A stretch of DNA of 64,000 bases from Oryzias latipes (GCF_002234675.1 NC_019862.2:31593134-31657133), one strand, 5' to 3'; shown: positions 35,389 through 45,530, counted from the stretch's first letter. Numbers and translations: made by a program. The notes: a model not told the origin generated them from the letters alone.

Positions 35389-35625
35389 TTTGCCACCATT
35401 AAAAACCAGGAAATGACTATATTATCACTGGATGCTGAAAAAGCCTTTGATAGAGTAAATTGGAAGTTCCTTATTGCTGCCCTCCATAAGTTTGGGTTTG
35501 GAGAATCATTCATCAATTGGATCCAAATACTATATCACAACCCCAATGCATCAGTTAGAACTAATAAACAGACTTCCAACAGGTTTTTTCTTGGAAGAGG
35601 AACCAGACAGGGTTGCCCACTCTCT
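35389..35625 (+). pseudogene. L1/Tx1 LINE ORF2, RT middle part up to the fusion point
   Basis: Continues the ORF2 frame after the hAT: LSLDAEKAFDRVNWKFL, FGFGESFINWI, SVRTNKQTSNRFFLGRGTRQ and GCPLS. The next bases diverge from the LINE at 17088-18962 and match GCR instead. Confidence 0.9.
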
Positions 35626-36445
35626 CGCTCTCTTTCCCTCTGCGCCTCCCTGCTCTCTGGCTCTGGGGGCCTTGCGGCGGTCCTGCTGGCCCTGGCCTGG
35701 GTGGCGGGCTTGGTCGCCCGGGCGGCGGTTGTTCCCTGCCAGTTCCCGGGTGGTGTTGGGGGGATTCCGGCTGCCGCTGCTGCTGCGGTGGGGGTGTTGG
35801 GGTGGGGGTGGCTGGGCATTCTCCCTCCTTCTTTTCACGTTCCACCATCCATTTTAGAAGAACATAAACACTCACCTGAGAACAGGTGTTAGCTCACCTT
35901 TGCACTAACAGTTTGCATGATTGAATGACTGAAATATTTCACACTAGTTGGTTTTAAGGCATAAGTATGCGTGTGAACACTATCTGTTTTGTGTACATGT
36001 CGACAGGTGGATATTTTTGCAACTAACAGGTGTGTTTATAACATTTGAGTGTGTGTGTGGACAGGCCCCGCCCTTTTTGTACTACATTTGAACCTTACCA
36101 TAATGATAAACATCCAGTAAACTTGTTGCCTTATGCCGCTTTATGGTCTTACCCCCCTTCCCCTCCTATTATCACCCTCCTACCCCCCCTCTCTCTAACG
36201 TCCCTCCCTCTTCTTCCCCTCTTTCCTTTTCCGTCCGGTCCAACACCAAAGATTTTCAAACATGATTGAAATTAATAAAGTTTGGCCTCAATTACAAAAG
36301 GGGTTTATTCAGACATACCTTTGGTTTGTCTGAAGATTAATAACCCCTCTTGTTAAAGTAAAATATGTCCAACCCAAGAGGCCCTCAGCTCTCATCTGTC
36401 TGCCTAGCTGTTGGACAGGACAAGTTAAAAAAAAAAAAAAAAAAA
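35626..36445 (+). mobile_element. GCR 3' part in the chimeric retrocopy (with poly(A))
   Basis: From CGCTCTCTTT through the GC-rich block, TTCCACCATCCATTTTAGAA, GAACATAAACACTCACC, TAACAGTTTGCATG, the C/T-rich block and the conserved AAAAGGGGTTTATTCAGACA to GGACAGGACAAGTT followed by A19. The 3' part is the best conserved section among all GCR copies. Confidence 0.85.
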
Positions 36446-36457
36446 TTCCAACTGTGG

Positions 36458-37133
36458 CCGAGCCTGGTCGGGCCATATTTACAACACCCCTTGTGGACCC
36501 CTTTTTTTGGCTGGGCACTCTCCCTCCTTTTCACGTTCCACCATCCATTTTTAGAAGAACATAAACACCCACCTGAGCACAGGTGTTAGCTCACCTTTGC
36601 ACTAACAGTTTGCATGGTTTAATGAAATATTTCACACTAGTTGGTTTTAAGGCATAAGTATGCGTGTGAACACTATCTGTTTTGTGTGCATGTCGACATG
36701 TGGACATTTTTGCAGCTAACAGGTGTGTTGATAACATTTTAGTGTGTGTGTGGAAGGCCCCGCCCTTTTTGTACTACATTTGAACCTTACCGTAACGATA
36801 AACAACCAGTAAACTTGTTGCTTTATGCTGCTTCATGGTCTTATCCCCCCTCCCCTCCTATTATCACCCTCCTACCCCCCTCTCTCTCTAACATCCCTCC
36901 TTTTTCTTCCCTTCTTTCCTTTTCCATCCGGTCCAACACCCAAGATTTTCAGACATGATTGAAATTAATAAAGTTTGGCCTCAATTACAAAAGGGGTTTA
37001 TTCAGACATACCTTTGATTTGTCAGAAGATTAATAACCCCTATTGTTAAAGTAAAATATGTCCAACACAAGAGGCCCTCAGCTCTCATCTGTCTGCCCAG
37101 CTGTTGGACAGGACAAGTTAAAAAAAAAAAAAA
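36458..37133 (+). mobile_element. GCR copy E, 3' part with poly(A) (internal deletion)
   Basis: Resumes at CCGAGCCTGGTCGGGCC. The GC-rich middle is deleted at about 36510 (CCCCTTTTTTT joins GGCTGGGCACTC). The 3' end reaches GGACAGGACAAGTTA with a poly(A) at 37119-37133, followed by the right copy of the 14-bp target duplication. Confidence 0.85.
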
Positions 37134-37147
37134 GAAGTACTTTTTTT

Positions 37148-37405
37148 ATCTATCTTTGCTGGCCTGCGATCCTACCATCATGTCTTCGAAGATCGACCTG
37201 TCGATCGTGATGGACGTAATGAGCAGCCCTGAATAGACCATTGTACCAGAGAATCTGGCAATTTTTCAAAATAAAACATCTTTCAGATTCTGAAATAAAT
37301 AAAACAGAAGAAATGCAAGTTATTTATTCTTTCTGTGCGACCCGGTACCAAATGACCCATGGACCGGTACCGGTCCGTCCACAGCCCGGGGGTTGGGGAC
37401 CACTG
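37148..37405. mobile_element. hAT right part, with a second hAT-like end
   Basis: AGATCGACCTGTCGATCG and GACGTAATGAGCAGCCCTG near 37190-37230 look like the end of another hAT family. The following sequence to 37405 is the right end of the element starting at 26840. Confidence 0.55.
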
Positions 37406-38419
37406 CCCTACCCCATCCCTGGTAGGGGGTACTGGGCCGTGTCCCCTGGGTGCTGGTTTCCTGGGCCCGGCGGGCCTCTCTCCACGCAGGGAGAGGGATC
37501 CCTGAGCTTTCTGGGGCGGCTGTGGTGCAGCGGTAGGGCGGTCGACTCATGATCGTAATTTTGCAGGTTCGATTCCCGCTTTGCACGCCCATGTGTCGAA
37601 GTGTCCTTGGGCAAGACACTGAACCCCACCTTGCCTCTGGTGGTAGGCGGGCGCCTGTGTGAATGTGTGAGTGAATGTGTGTGTGACTGGGTGAATGGGT
37701 CTGTGACTGTAAAGCGCTTTGTCCTTGTAGGAAGAAAGGCGCTATACAAGTATACGCCATTTACCATTTACGATTCTGGCAAGGCCAGAAGCCAGGGATC
37801 ACTTCACACCTGAGCGGGGTGTCTGTGTCCCTGTGGGGTGGGTTCTGGTCTTTGCCCCCGGGTGCCGGACCTCGCCAAATTTCCAACTGTGGCCGAGCCT
37901 GGTCTACAACACCCTCGTGGGCCCCTTTCTCCCCGGGGTGCCCCCTCCTGGGCAGGGGCGGCTGGCCCCTGCCTTTCTCCTTCCTAGACCAAGGGTGGGC
38001 CGGGTGGGTGGCTGCCTGGAGTGCGGAGCGGGTCTCCCTTGGGGGGTCCTGGTCGTACCTGGGGTTGGGGCGGGGGGATGCCCAGAGCGTTGGGCCCTCC
38101 TGGCGCGTCGGGGGGGGCTGCTCTTCTGGTTGGGCTGGGGCGGCACTCTCTGTCCTCTGTCCTCCCTGTCTGGGGGCCTCGCGGCGGTCCTGCTGACCCT
38201 GGCCTGGGTCGCAGATGTGATCGCCCGGGGGGCGGTTGTTCTCTACCTGCTGCTGGGTGGCGCTGGGGGCTGCCGCGGCTGCTGCGGCGGGGGTCTTGGT
38301 TTGCAGATGGCTGGTCACTCCCCCTTCCTTTTTTTCACATTCCACCATTCATTTCAGAAGAACATAAACTCTCTCTTAAACACAGGTGTTAGCTCACCTT
38401 TGCACTAACAGTTTGCGTG
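37406..38419 (+). mobile_element. GCR retroposon copy A, part 3
   Basis: Continues from CCCTACCCCATCCCTGG through CTGGGCCCGGCGGGCC, CCGAGCCTGGTC, the GC-rich block and TTCCACCATTCATTT to TAACAGTTTGCG, then breaks off before the 3' tail at a hAT-like end. It carries a SINE (37515-37773). Confidence 0.8.
37515..37773 (+). mobile_element. tRNA-derived SINE in GCR copy A
   Basis: Starts GGCGGCTGTGGTGCAGCGG (A box region) with a B box GGTTCGATTCC at about 37567. The body has CCTTGGGCAAGACACTGAAC, and the 3' end AAGCGCTTTG...GGCGCTATACAAG resembles LINE tails. The short duplication TTCTGG (37509-37514 and 37774-37779) flanks it, and the interrupted GCR reads through in the copy at 44750. Confidence 0.88.
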
Positions 38420-38460
38420 GTAGACCCTGCCTTCAGTGGCCCCAAGGTCAACTGAGTTTG
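38420..38460. mobile_element. hAT-like terminus
   Basis: GGCCCCAAGGTCAACTGAGT and TTTGAGACCCCTG, the common fish hAT end. It truncates GCR copy A; its partner end was not found. Confidence 0.5.
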
Positions 38461-40640
38461 AGACCCCTGCTTTAAAGGGACCGTCACAGGAGGTCTTCAT
38501 CATCTATTTAATTGGCAGGCACAGAGATGGCAGAAGGGAAACAGATGCTTAGATGTGACATGGAATAGAAAAACAAGAAACACACCCTCCTCTTTTTTCC
38601 AGGCTTGGGACTGGCAGAGTGATCCAAAAGATACACTCTGGCAGAGTTATATGTTTGTTTGTATGTTTATTTATTAAATACTTGTTTTTTTTATTAATTA
38701 TTATTATTCATTATTACTGTTATATTACTTTTAATGCATTTTATGTTTTTTATTTATATTTTTATGTAATGATATATATAATTTGTATTTAGTTATAGCA
38801 TAGCAGACCAACACTATGCTGAAAAGTTCGACATGAAACAGAAAAACAGCCTGATGAAAAAAGGTTTTGTAATTTCACTGAATCATGGTTCTGTCAGGCG
38901 TCGGGGTCAACCCCGCACACCTGCTTGAGGATCCGGTCTCACACACCTGTTTAGCATCCAATTAGTGAACCTATTTTAGTCCATCTCGCCCTCCAGCATT
39001 TGTCGGTTCGTCTACTCTAATGAAGGACTCATCGATCCAAGCCAAAGCCAATGCCAACGTCCACACCCAAGCCACCAGAACCAAAGCCTCCAGAACCCAA
39101 GCCTCCTGAACAAAAGCCACAAGAAACTCTCAATCCACCCCAAAGAACAAAACCCCAAAGAACCAAGACCAACGCCAAAGATCCAACGCCCAACCCCTTA
39201 AATCAAACTAAGTCCCTGTCTGCCTTTTTGGGTCCAGCAACTCCAAACCTAAAAGGTTCTAATCAGTTTTTGGAAAAAAAGGAATTAAAAAAAAACAACA
39301 TTTTTTTGAAAGAAGAACAAAATGATACAACGCTCCTCCACCCCACCAGGGGCCCTGCCTGTGACCCCATCCCCGGACAGCACCCCCCGCCCCAGACAAG
39401 CAGTACTTAATATTCTATTTTACAATCTTTGTTTTAATAGCTTTTATAATTGTAGTTATTGCTTTTTACTGAACTGTTTTTATGTTTTATATTCATTTGT
39501 ACAAAATGGATTTTTGTTTTGTTTTATTAGTTAGTCTGAAATTTCTCCTGCTTAATGCTCCACAGCACTTTGGCGAACTGAGGTCAATACATAGTGTCGT
39601 ATTAATAAAATTGAATTGAATTGAATTGACATGTCGGCAGCCACTTAATGTTACTAATAGACATATTTTACAGGTTATACCACTAGGAATATTTTGTACA
39701 ATTTCAATATGTTGTTTGACATTTTTTGGAGCCAGTTTGGGACTAGAGTCGAAATCAATTCCAATACCAGGTGGGAGCACCCGTGTAAAGCTTAAAACTT
39801 TCAGGCCGCCATGACTTTTTCAGTCGCCAACTCAACGGGCTTAACAAGTACCGGCCGAACCTTGTCCTCCAGGTTCATGTGTGCCTGAATGTTGTGTCAA
39901 TGAGTTAAAGAAATTTGATCGAGGATTCACTATGTTCAAAATGTGCTTTTCCGCTGTAGAAACAACCAACGTTTCACTGAGTTAATTAAGTAATGTGCAG
40001 TATTACTTTTTAGAGTGTAAAATAGATTTTCTTGGCAGTCATTTTACAAGTTATCTCCTGTGAATGGTTTCAGGTAGATCAACTCAATTTCTTCCATTTT
40101 TTACATATATTTTCTATGTAGTTTACACAGTATTTGAGTTACATCTACTCCATTTAAATTCCATTTGTGCCATTGCAATGGAATAGTAAATATTAAGTAG
40201 AAATACTTAATAATCATGTCTTTTGTGTCATGTTTTGAGTTTGTTGTGTCTTGTTTTTCGTCTTGGTTCTTGTTCTGTCTTGTTTGGTTCTGTTTCCTGT
40301 TTTATTTTGAAAGGTTCCCTGTCATGTCTTGTTTCTTGAGTTTTACTTCCTTTGGTCCCCATCTGCCCTGATCGTTTTCACCTGTGTCTTGTCTGCCCTG
40401 TCTGTATTTAAGTCTTGTCTCTGCCTTCCTCCTGTGCTGGTCCATTACCCTTTGTCATGGTGTTCATGTCTCAGTGCTGGGGCCCGGTCACAAGGAGATC
40501 CGATTCCCGCAGATGCCCATCCCACCCCCACCCCCGTCAAATCTAAACATTTAAAACATTAATCCCAGATATTCCTACATCTAAATAATACTGATACCTA
40601 TTAAACAAAGTACATTATGGTTCACTAATTTGAATTTACT
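38461..40640. other. AT-rich non-coding interval with TE remnants
   Basis: No supported gene. Contains an L2-like 3' tail (AATAAAATTGAATTGAATTG, 39605-39628) and LTR-like segments rich in CTTGT/TGTCTTG (40215-40460) typical of fish Gypsy LTRs. A proline/lysine-rich open frame (39051-39410) looks compositional. Confidence 0.45.
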
Positions 40641-40647
40641 GATTTAA

Positions 40648-40653
40648 TTTATT
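40648..40653 (-). terminator. Possible polyadenylation signal of the coiled-coil gene
   Basis: AATAAA on the minus strand about 230 bp beyond the stop codon at 40882. Plausible in position; not proven. Confidence 0.35.
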
Positions 40654-40881
40654 TTCCTAAAGTAAAACAGAATATTACCATAAAAACAAAAATAGAGATG
40701 TAAAAGACCTACTTCTAGTTTAAGCTAATGACAAATACACAGTAAAAACATACAATAAAAGTGAAAGTGAAAATAAAAAAACAGCCCATAAGTTAACTAA
40801 AACAAAGAGTCTGAGTCTTCTAACAACTATATAACTGATCTATAAATCTAAAAAAATGTCTTTTATATCAGTTTGCTGAAT

Positions 40882-43800
40882 TCAGAAGTCACTGAGGGAA
40901 GGAGTGTCAAAAGGAAGCTCTGAAATGTCATCGAGGGTTAAATCGTCATCAGATGAGCTTTCTAAGACAGGATCAGGACTTTTCAATTTGGGGGTTTTCG
41001 GTGGAGGGTTTTCTTTCAAATGTTTACTTGGTGAAACACTTTTCTTCAAAACCGGCTCTTTTACATTTGAAGCCCCCTGGTTTGGCTGTTTTTTTTTCAT
41101 TTTCTGCACACGTTTTTGTGAGGACTCACGTTTTTTGGTTAGAATGTAATTGTCCTCCCTCAGTTTGCTAGTGCTGGCTCGAACAGCATTAATTTCAGTC
41201 TTTGCTGCCTCATATTCTTTTTCCACCCTCTTTTGTTCTCTGTACAGTTTCTTAAGTTCATTGTTCTTTGCCACAACTTCTTCATTCATGCTGATGTAGC
41301 TCTTTTTTTTCTCCTGAAATTTTAAGATTTTTCGCGCCGTCGTGGAAACATTTTCCTGCAATAACTGTTTTCGTCGATCAAGGTCCAAAAGCTGTTTCTC
41401 CAATAATGGTATTTGCTTGTTAAGTTCTTGCATTTCTTGGGATTTGCTGTTGAGATTGTCGGCTTCCAGTTTTAAATTCTCAACGACAATCTTCTGGTCG
41501 GCAATTCTCCTGGAGAAATCCTTGAAGACGTCTGATGGGTCAGGCATGGCTTCATGCGCACCGTCTTGGAAGACGCCTCCAAACTTAGCCGTCTCACTTT
41601 TAATCTGCTGCTTCAAGGTTCCTATGCTGTCTTTGAGACTAGCGGTAACTCTCCCCAGAGCACGCAGCTCTTCCTCTGCCTCTGTCTTCTTTTTCCCAAG
41701 TTGTTGTTGTTGTTGGAGTTTCTCTGACAGGGTCTGATTTTCAGCAGCCAGTTTGCTGTTGTTGACTTGAAGAGCTGAGATCTCAGCCTGGATGCTCTCC
41801 TGTTCTTTTTCCAACTCCCTTTGTCGCTGATGCAAAGCATGTAGAGTCTTGCTTTCTGACAGAACTTCAGCATTGATCTTATCGTATTGATGGAGCGTGC
41901 TCTGAAGATTGGTGATTTCACGCTCCATCTCTGAAATATTGTCTTGCGCCGACCGTTTCTGTGCAGAAACCTGACGCAGCTCATTTTCTACGCCTTGTTT
42001 TTGCTGAACAGAAACTTTCAGGTCTTGGAGCTTGCGCTTGAGAACGTCAGCTTCCTGTTCTAAATTTTCAACGGCAAACTTTTCTTCCCAAACTTTCTTC
42101 GTCAAAGTTGAGATCAGTGTGTCAGGAAGCTCCTTAGACTCACTGATCCGCTCAAATTCAGCCTTTTCTCTTTCAATCTCCTGTTTGATCAGTTCTATGC
42201 CGTCTTTGAGAGAACTGCTAACTTCCTTCAGAGCACACAGCTCAGCTTCTACCTCGCCCTTCTTTTGCAAAACCTTCTTTTTCTCCTGGATTTGCCCCGA
42301 CAGGACCTCTTTTTCAAGTTTTAGTTGACCTTTGCCGTATCCAAGAGCCACGATATCAGCCTTGATGCTGTTATAAGCTTCCTCCAACTCCTTTTCTTCT
42401 GCATTCAAAGCATCCAGAGCCTTGCTTTGTGCCACAACTTCTCCTCGTATTTCGATCACCTCTTTGTGTTCCTCTTGGAGTTGTCGGATTTTCTTTTTCA
42501 GCCTGGAATTATTTTCCTCTGCTGACTTTTTCTGAGCCAACAGGCCCCTCAGTTCTCCTCTCAAACCTCCTTGGAATGTTGAAGATAGTTCCAATTCATG
42601 CAGTTGAGTCTTCAGGTATGTGGCTTCCCTTTTTAAAAGCTCGACAGCACGCTGTTCTTCTCGAACTGCCCCTAACAGAGCTTGTGGATCCGACGAGCTG
42701 ACAGTTCCTTCCCAAATGAGGTTAGAATGACGTTGAAGCTCAGTCTTTTTCATTTGAATCTCTACTTTCAGTCTTTGTACGCTGTTTTTAAGACGAGAGC
42801 TTTCGTTCCTCAAACCACCCAGCTCTGCTTCTGCCTCGGCCTTCCTTTTCACAACTCTTTCTAAAGCTTGGATTTCTCCCAGCAGAGCCTGGTTTTCAGT
42901 CCTGAGTGTGTCAATGTCTCGTTTCTCCTTCTCCACATCTGTGGTAACATCTTCATATTCTCTTTTGAAAGTTTTCAATTTCTGCCTTTTGAAGTAAAGA
43001 ATCGTCTTTTCCACCTTAAGTTCGTGCTTCAGTAATTTGCAGTCGCCACCAGTATTTTGAAGCTTTTGTAATTCACACCTCAGCTTGAAACTTGAGTTCT
43101 GAGCATCTTTTCTCTGCGCCTTCAGTTCGGACAGTTCTTCCTCCAGTTCTTCTTTGTGCTGAAGAGCATCCTGCTTCACCTGAAGGTCCCGTTGCAGAGC
43201 GCAGACTTCCTGTTGTGTGTGTTGGATGGCCTCTTTTTCTTTCTGGATTTTTAGCTCCAAAGCGTCCCTCTCAACACTCATGCTGTGCATCTGGACACCG
43301 TTCTCCATCTTCAATTTTTGAATCTCCTGCTGGAGCCTGAGTTTGTCGTTCTTGAGAAGACTTTTTTCGTTCCGTAACGCCAACAATTCTGCTTCAGCAT
43401 TTTCTTTGCTTTTAACAGCAGTTTGGGTTTGATGGAGTTCCTCGGAAAGAGCCACATTTCTTTCTTTCATTTGGCTAACCTTAAGCTTATAAGCTTTCGT
43501 AGTCTCTTTTATCTCCTCATGATCTTCCTCCAGCTCCTGAATTTGTCTCCTCTTCTCTTCAAGAATCCTTTGTTCCGCCTCCAGTTCCTGTATCATCAAG
43601 TCGTACTTTTTCTTTTCTTTCTTCAGCCTGTTGATCTTAGATGTTAGCTTGGAACCAGCATTTTGCAGAGAGGTCTCTTTGTTCTGTAAGGCTTGCAAAT
43701 GTTTGGTCAAGTTTTCCTTTTCCTGGACAGAAACCTGCATTTCTCTGAGCTTTTGTTCAAGAGTTTCTGTTTCCTCTTCTAACTGTTGGACTAAAACTTC

Positions 43801-44295
43801 TTTTTCTTTGATCTTTTTGAAAGCGTTGTATTGTGAAGGGTCAGCGCACCTCAAGTCTTTCTCAATTTGGAGTTTATTGTTTCTCAAAAGCGCTTCCTTG
43901 GCTTTCAGCCCCTTCAGTTTGTTTTCCAGGGTTTTCTTGTCCGACAGTTGTTCTATGACGCTTGTTGTTTGTCTTTGATACATTTCATTCATGCGGTTGA
44001 GCGTTTCTATCTTGTCCTGGTAACGTTTACATTTGTTTTCCAAATCGATCTGAATCCGAAGCTGCCTACTTAGTTTGTCAAGTTCTTTTTTCAAACTTTT
44101 GTTCAGTTTAGAGGCCGCTTTCTTCCGTTTGTCGACGTCTTTGTGCATTTCCTCCACCTTTTTGCTGTTACCCAAAGTGCCACGAAGAGTTTCAATCCTG
44201 TGACGTAAACTGTCATTTTCTTGGTGCAAACAATCTAGTTGGCCCTCCTGAAGAAAGTCCATGTTCACCGCAGTTCTTCTAAAGAAACTCATCAT
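40882..44295 (-). CDS. Intronless coiled-coil protein, 1137 residues, function unknown
   Basis: The single long intact non-TE frame. It starts MMSFFRRTAVNMDF at 44295 (a second Met follows at once) and ends SELPFDTPSLSDF. Almost the whole protein is heptad-rich Glu/Lys/Leu/Gln sequence, i.e. a rod of coiled coils (about residues 15-1060). A basic segment (SQKRVQKMKKKQPNQ, KTPKLKSP) and a short acidic tail (SSSDDDLTLDDISELP) follow. There is no membrane segment, signal peptide or enzyme motif. It could be a structural or filament-like protein, for example centrosomal, meiotic-axis or Golgi-like; I cannot name a family. A broken copy lies at 1-4178. The lack of introns may mean an old retrogene or a naturally single-exon gene. 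Confidence 0.8.
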   Translation of the reverse strand: MMSFFRRTAVNMDFLQEGQLDCLHQENDSLRHRIETLRGTLGNSKKVEEMHKDVDKRKKAASKLNKSLKKELDKLSRQLRIQIDLENKCKRYQDKIETLNRMNEMYQRQTTSVIEQLSDKKTLENKLKGLKAKEALLRNNKLQIEKDLRCADPSQYNAFKKIKEKEVLVQQLEEETETLEQKLREMQVSVQEKENLTKHLQALQNKETSLQNAGSKLTSKINRLKKEKKKYDLMIQELEAEQRILEEKRRQIQELEEDHEEIKETTKAYKLKVSQMKERNVALSEELHQTQTAVKSKENAEAELLALRNEKSLLKNDKLRLQQEIQKLKMENGVQMHSMSVERDALELKIQKEKEAIQHTQQEVCALQRDLQVKQDALQHKEELEEELSELKAQRKDAQNSSFKLRCELQKLQNTGGDCKLLKHELKVEKTILYFKRQKLKTFKREYEDVTTDVEKEKRDIDTLRTENQALLGEIQALERVVKRKAEAEAELGGLRNESSRLKNSVQRLKVEIQMKKTELQRHSNLIWEGTVSSSDPQALLGAVREEQRAVELLKREATYLKTQLHELELSSTFQGGLRGELRGLLAQKKSAEENNSRLKKKIRQLQEEHKEVIEIRGEVVAQSKALDALNAEEKELEEAYNSIKADIVALGYGKGQLKLEKEVLSGQIQEKKKVLQKKGEVEAELCALKEVSSSLKDGIELIKQEIEREKAEFERISESKELPDTLISTLTKKVWEEKFAVENLEQEADVLKRKLQDLKVSVQQKQGVENELRQVSAQKRSAQDNISEMEREITNLQSTLHQYDKINAEVLSESKTLHALHQRQRELEKEQESIQAEISALQVNNSKLAAENQTLSEKLQQQQQLGKKKTEAEEELRALGRVTASLKDSIGTLKQQIKSETAKFGGVFQDGAHEAMPDPSDVFKDFSRRIADQKIVVENLKLEADNLNSKSQEMQELNKQIPLLEKQLLDLDRRKQLLQENVSTTARKILKFQEKKKSYISMNEEVVAKNNELKKLYREQKRVEKEYEAAKTEINAVRASTSKLREDNYILTKKRESSQKRVQKMKKKQPNQGASNVKEPVLKKSVSPSKHLKENPPPKTPKLKSPDPVLESSSDDDLTLDDISELPFDTPSLSDF

Positions 44296-44640
44296 GGAAG
44301 TTCTTAAAAACTGTTCTAAAATAAAGGCTTTAAAAACTTGACCAGCAAATGCTCCTCTGATTGCGGATCTAGTGCTTTAACTGCTGTCTGTGAGATTGCA
44401 GTTTCAAGAGTCGGGGGTGATATATATGAAAAAATATGATGGAGTCAAATGACATGTTGCGTGATGTGTTTGATGTCATCAGTGATGTCATATTTCATCA
44501 TAACAACAAAACAAGGCTGTGACGACAGATTATGACACGTTATGATGTCGTTTTTGTGAGACATGGATTAGTCATGATGTCATCGCTTAAAATAAAAAGA
44601 GCCAATAAAAAGCTGTGATGTCATACCGTATTTTAAATGT
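44296..44640 (-). promoter_or_regulatory. Upstream region of the coiled-coil gene with repeated GATGTCAT motifs
   Basis: Four GATGTCAT motifs lie near 44471, 44483, 44575 and 44620, plus TGACACG/TGACGAC variants and a CCAAT element near 44604. Most are kept in the duplicate at 4179-4530. The motif resembles a CRE/bZIP site. Function is inferred. Confidence 0.4.
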
Positions 44641-44659
44641 ATTTTATTCTTTTTTTTCC

Positions 44660-45530
44660 GTTTTGTGCCTTGGCAACGGCGGCCGTGTCCCCTGGGTGCT
44701 GGTTTCCTGGGCCCAGCGGCCCTGTCTCCACGTAGGGAGAGGGATCCCTGAGCTTTCTGGCAAGGCTAGAAGCCAGGGATCACTTCACACCGGAGCCGGG
44801 GGTGTCTGTGTCCCTTTGGGGTAGGTTCTGGTCTTTGCCCCCGGTTGCTGGACCTCGCCAAATTTCCAACTGTGGCCGAGCCTGGTCGGGCCATGTCTAC
44901 AACACCCTCGTGGGCCCCCTTCTCCCCGCGGTGCCCCCCTCCTGGGCGGGGGCGGCTGGCCCCTGCCTTTCTCCTTTCTGGACCAACCGTGGTTGGTGGC
45001 TGCCTGGAGCGCGGAGCGGGTCTCCCTTGGGGGGTCCTGGGTCCGGGCGGGGGGGATGCCCAGAACTCCTGGGTGGTGATGAGGTGCTGGTCTGGGGCTG
45101 TGGGCACCCCTCTCGGGCGGGGCCCAGCGTTGGGCCCTCCTGGCGTGGCAGGGGGGGTGCTCTCTGTCCCCCCATGCCTCCCTGCTCTCTTGCTCTGGGG
45201 GCCTCGCAGCGGTCCTGCTGACCCTGGCCTGGGTGGCGGATGTGATCGCCCAGGGGGCGGTTGTTCTCTACCTGCTGCCGGGTGGCACTGGGGGGTTCTG
45301 GCTACCGCTGCTGCTGCGGCGGGGGTCTTGGTGTGGGGATGGCTAGTCACTCTTCTTCCTTTTTTTCACATTCCACCATCCATTTTAAAAGAACATAAAC
45401 TCTCACTTAAACACAGGCGTTAGCTCACCTTTGCACTAATAGTTTGTGTGATTGCATGAAATATTTCACACTAGTTGGTTTGAAGGTATAAGTATGCGTG
45501 TGTGAACATTATCTGTATTGTTTATATGTT
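44660..45530 (+). mobile_element. GCR retroposon copy B, 5' part (5'-truncated)
   Basis: Starts at CTTGGCAACGGCGGCCGTGT and includes CTGAGCTTTCTGGCAAGGC, CCAACTGTGGCCGAGCCTGG, the GC-rich block and TTCCACCATCCATTTTAAAA. Interrupted at 45531 by an antisense GCR and resumed at 46097/46114. It lies about 350 bp upstream of the coiled-coil gene start, just outside the duplicated block. Confidence 0.8.

Larger units (their letters stand above)
29829..36445 (+). mobile_element. Chimeric retrocopy: L1/Tx1 LINE 5' part fused to GCR 3' end
   Basis: One insertion flanked by TTCCAACTGTGG (29817-29828 and 36446-36457), a sequence present once in other GCR copies. It begins at the LINE 5' UTR, runs through ORF1 and into ORF2, switches at 35625/35626 from the LINE RT (just after RQGCPLS) to GCR sequence, and ends in the GCR poly(A) (36427-36445). 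A hAT (33109-35380) entered later. The simplest reading is LINE reverse transcriptase starting on a GCR RNA and jumping to a LINE RNA. Confidence 0.8.
26840..37405. mobile_element. hAT transposon inserted in GCR copy A (carries nested insertions)
   Basis: Left end CAGTGGTCCCAAACC followed by GGACCGGT motifs; right end GACCGGTACCGGTCC then GGTTGGGGACCACTG. The termini are inverted repeats. Flanking 8-mers TCCTACCC (26832-26839) and CCCTACCC (37406-37413) differ at one base, and the GCR host resumes exactly. The hAT's own remaining DNA is about 26840-28628 and 37148-37405, minus its insertions; no transposase frame is seen. Confidence 0.82.

Noticed and set aside
37567..37600. A genuine tRNA gene
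   Set aside because: A and B boxes are present, but the body continues into a SINE with flanking target duplications, and no cloverleaf 3' half is kept.
5243..38460. A single giant hAT running from the CAGGGGTCTCAAACTC end at 5243 to the matching end at 38460
   Set aside because: The flanking 8-mers do not match, and the two subterminal regions look like the same end type, so they are independent fragments.
39051..39410. 119-codon frame with PPEPKPPEPKPPEQKP repeats
   Set aside because: Low-complexity CCA/AAG-type repeat in TE-derived DNA, with no splice or promoter context; it looks compositional.
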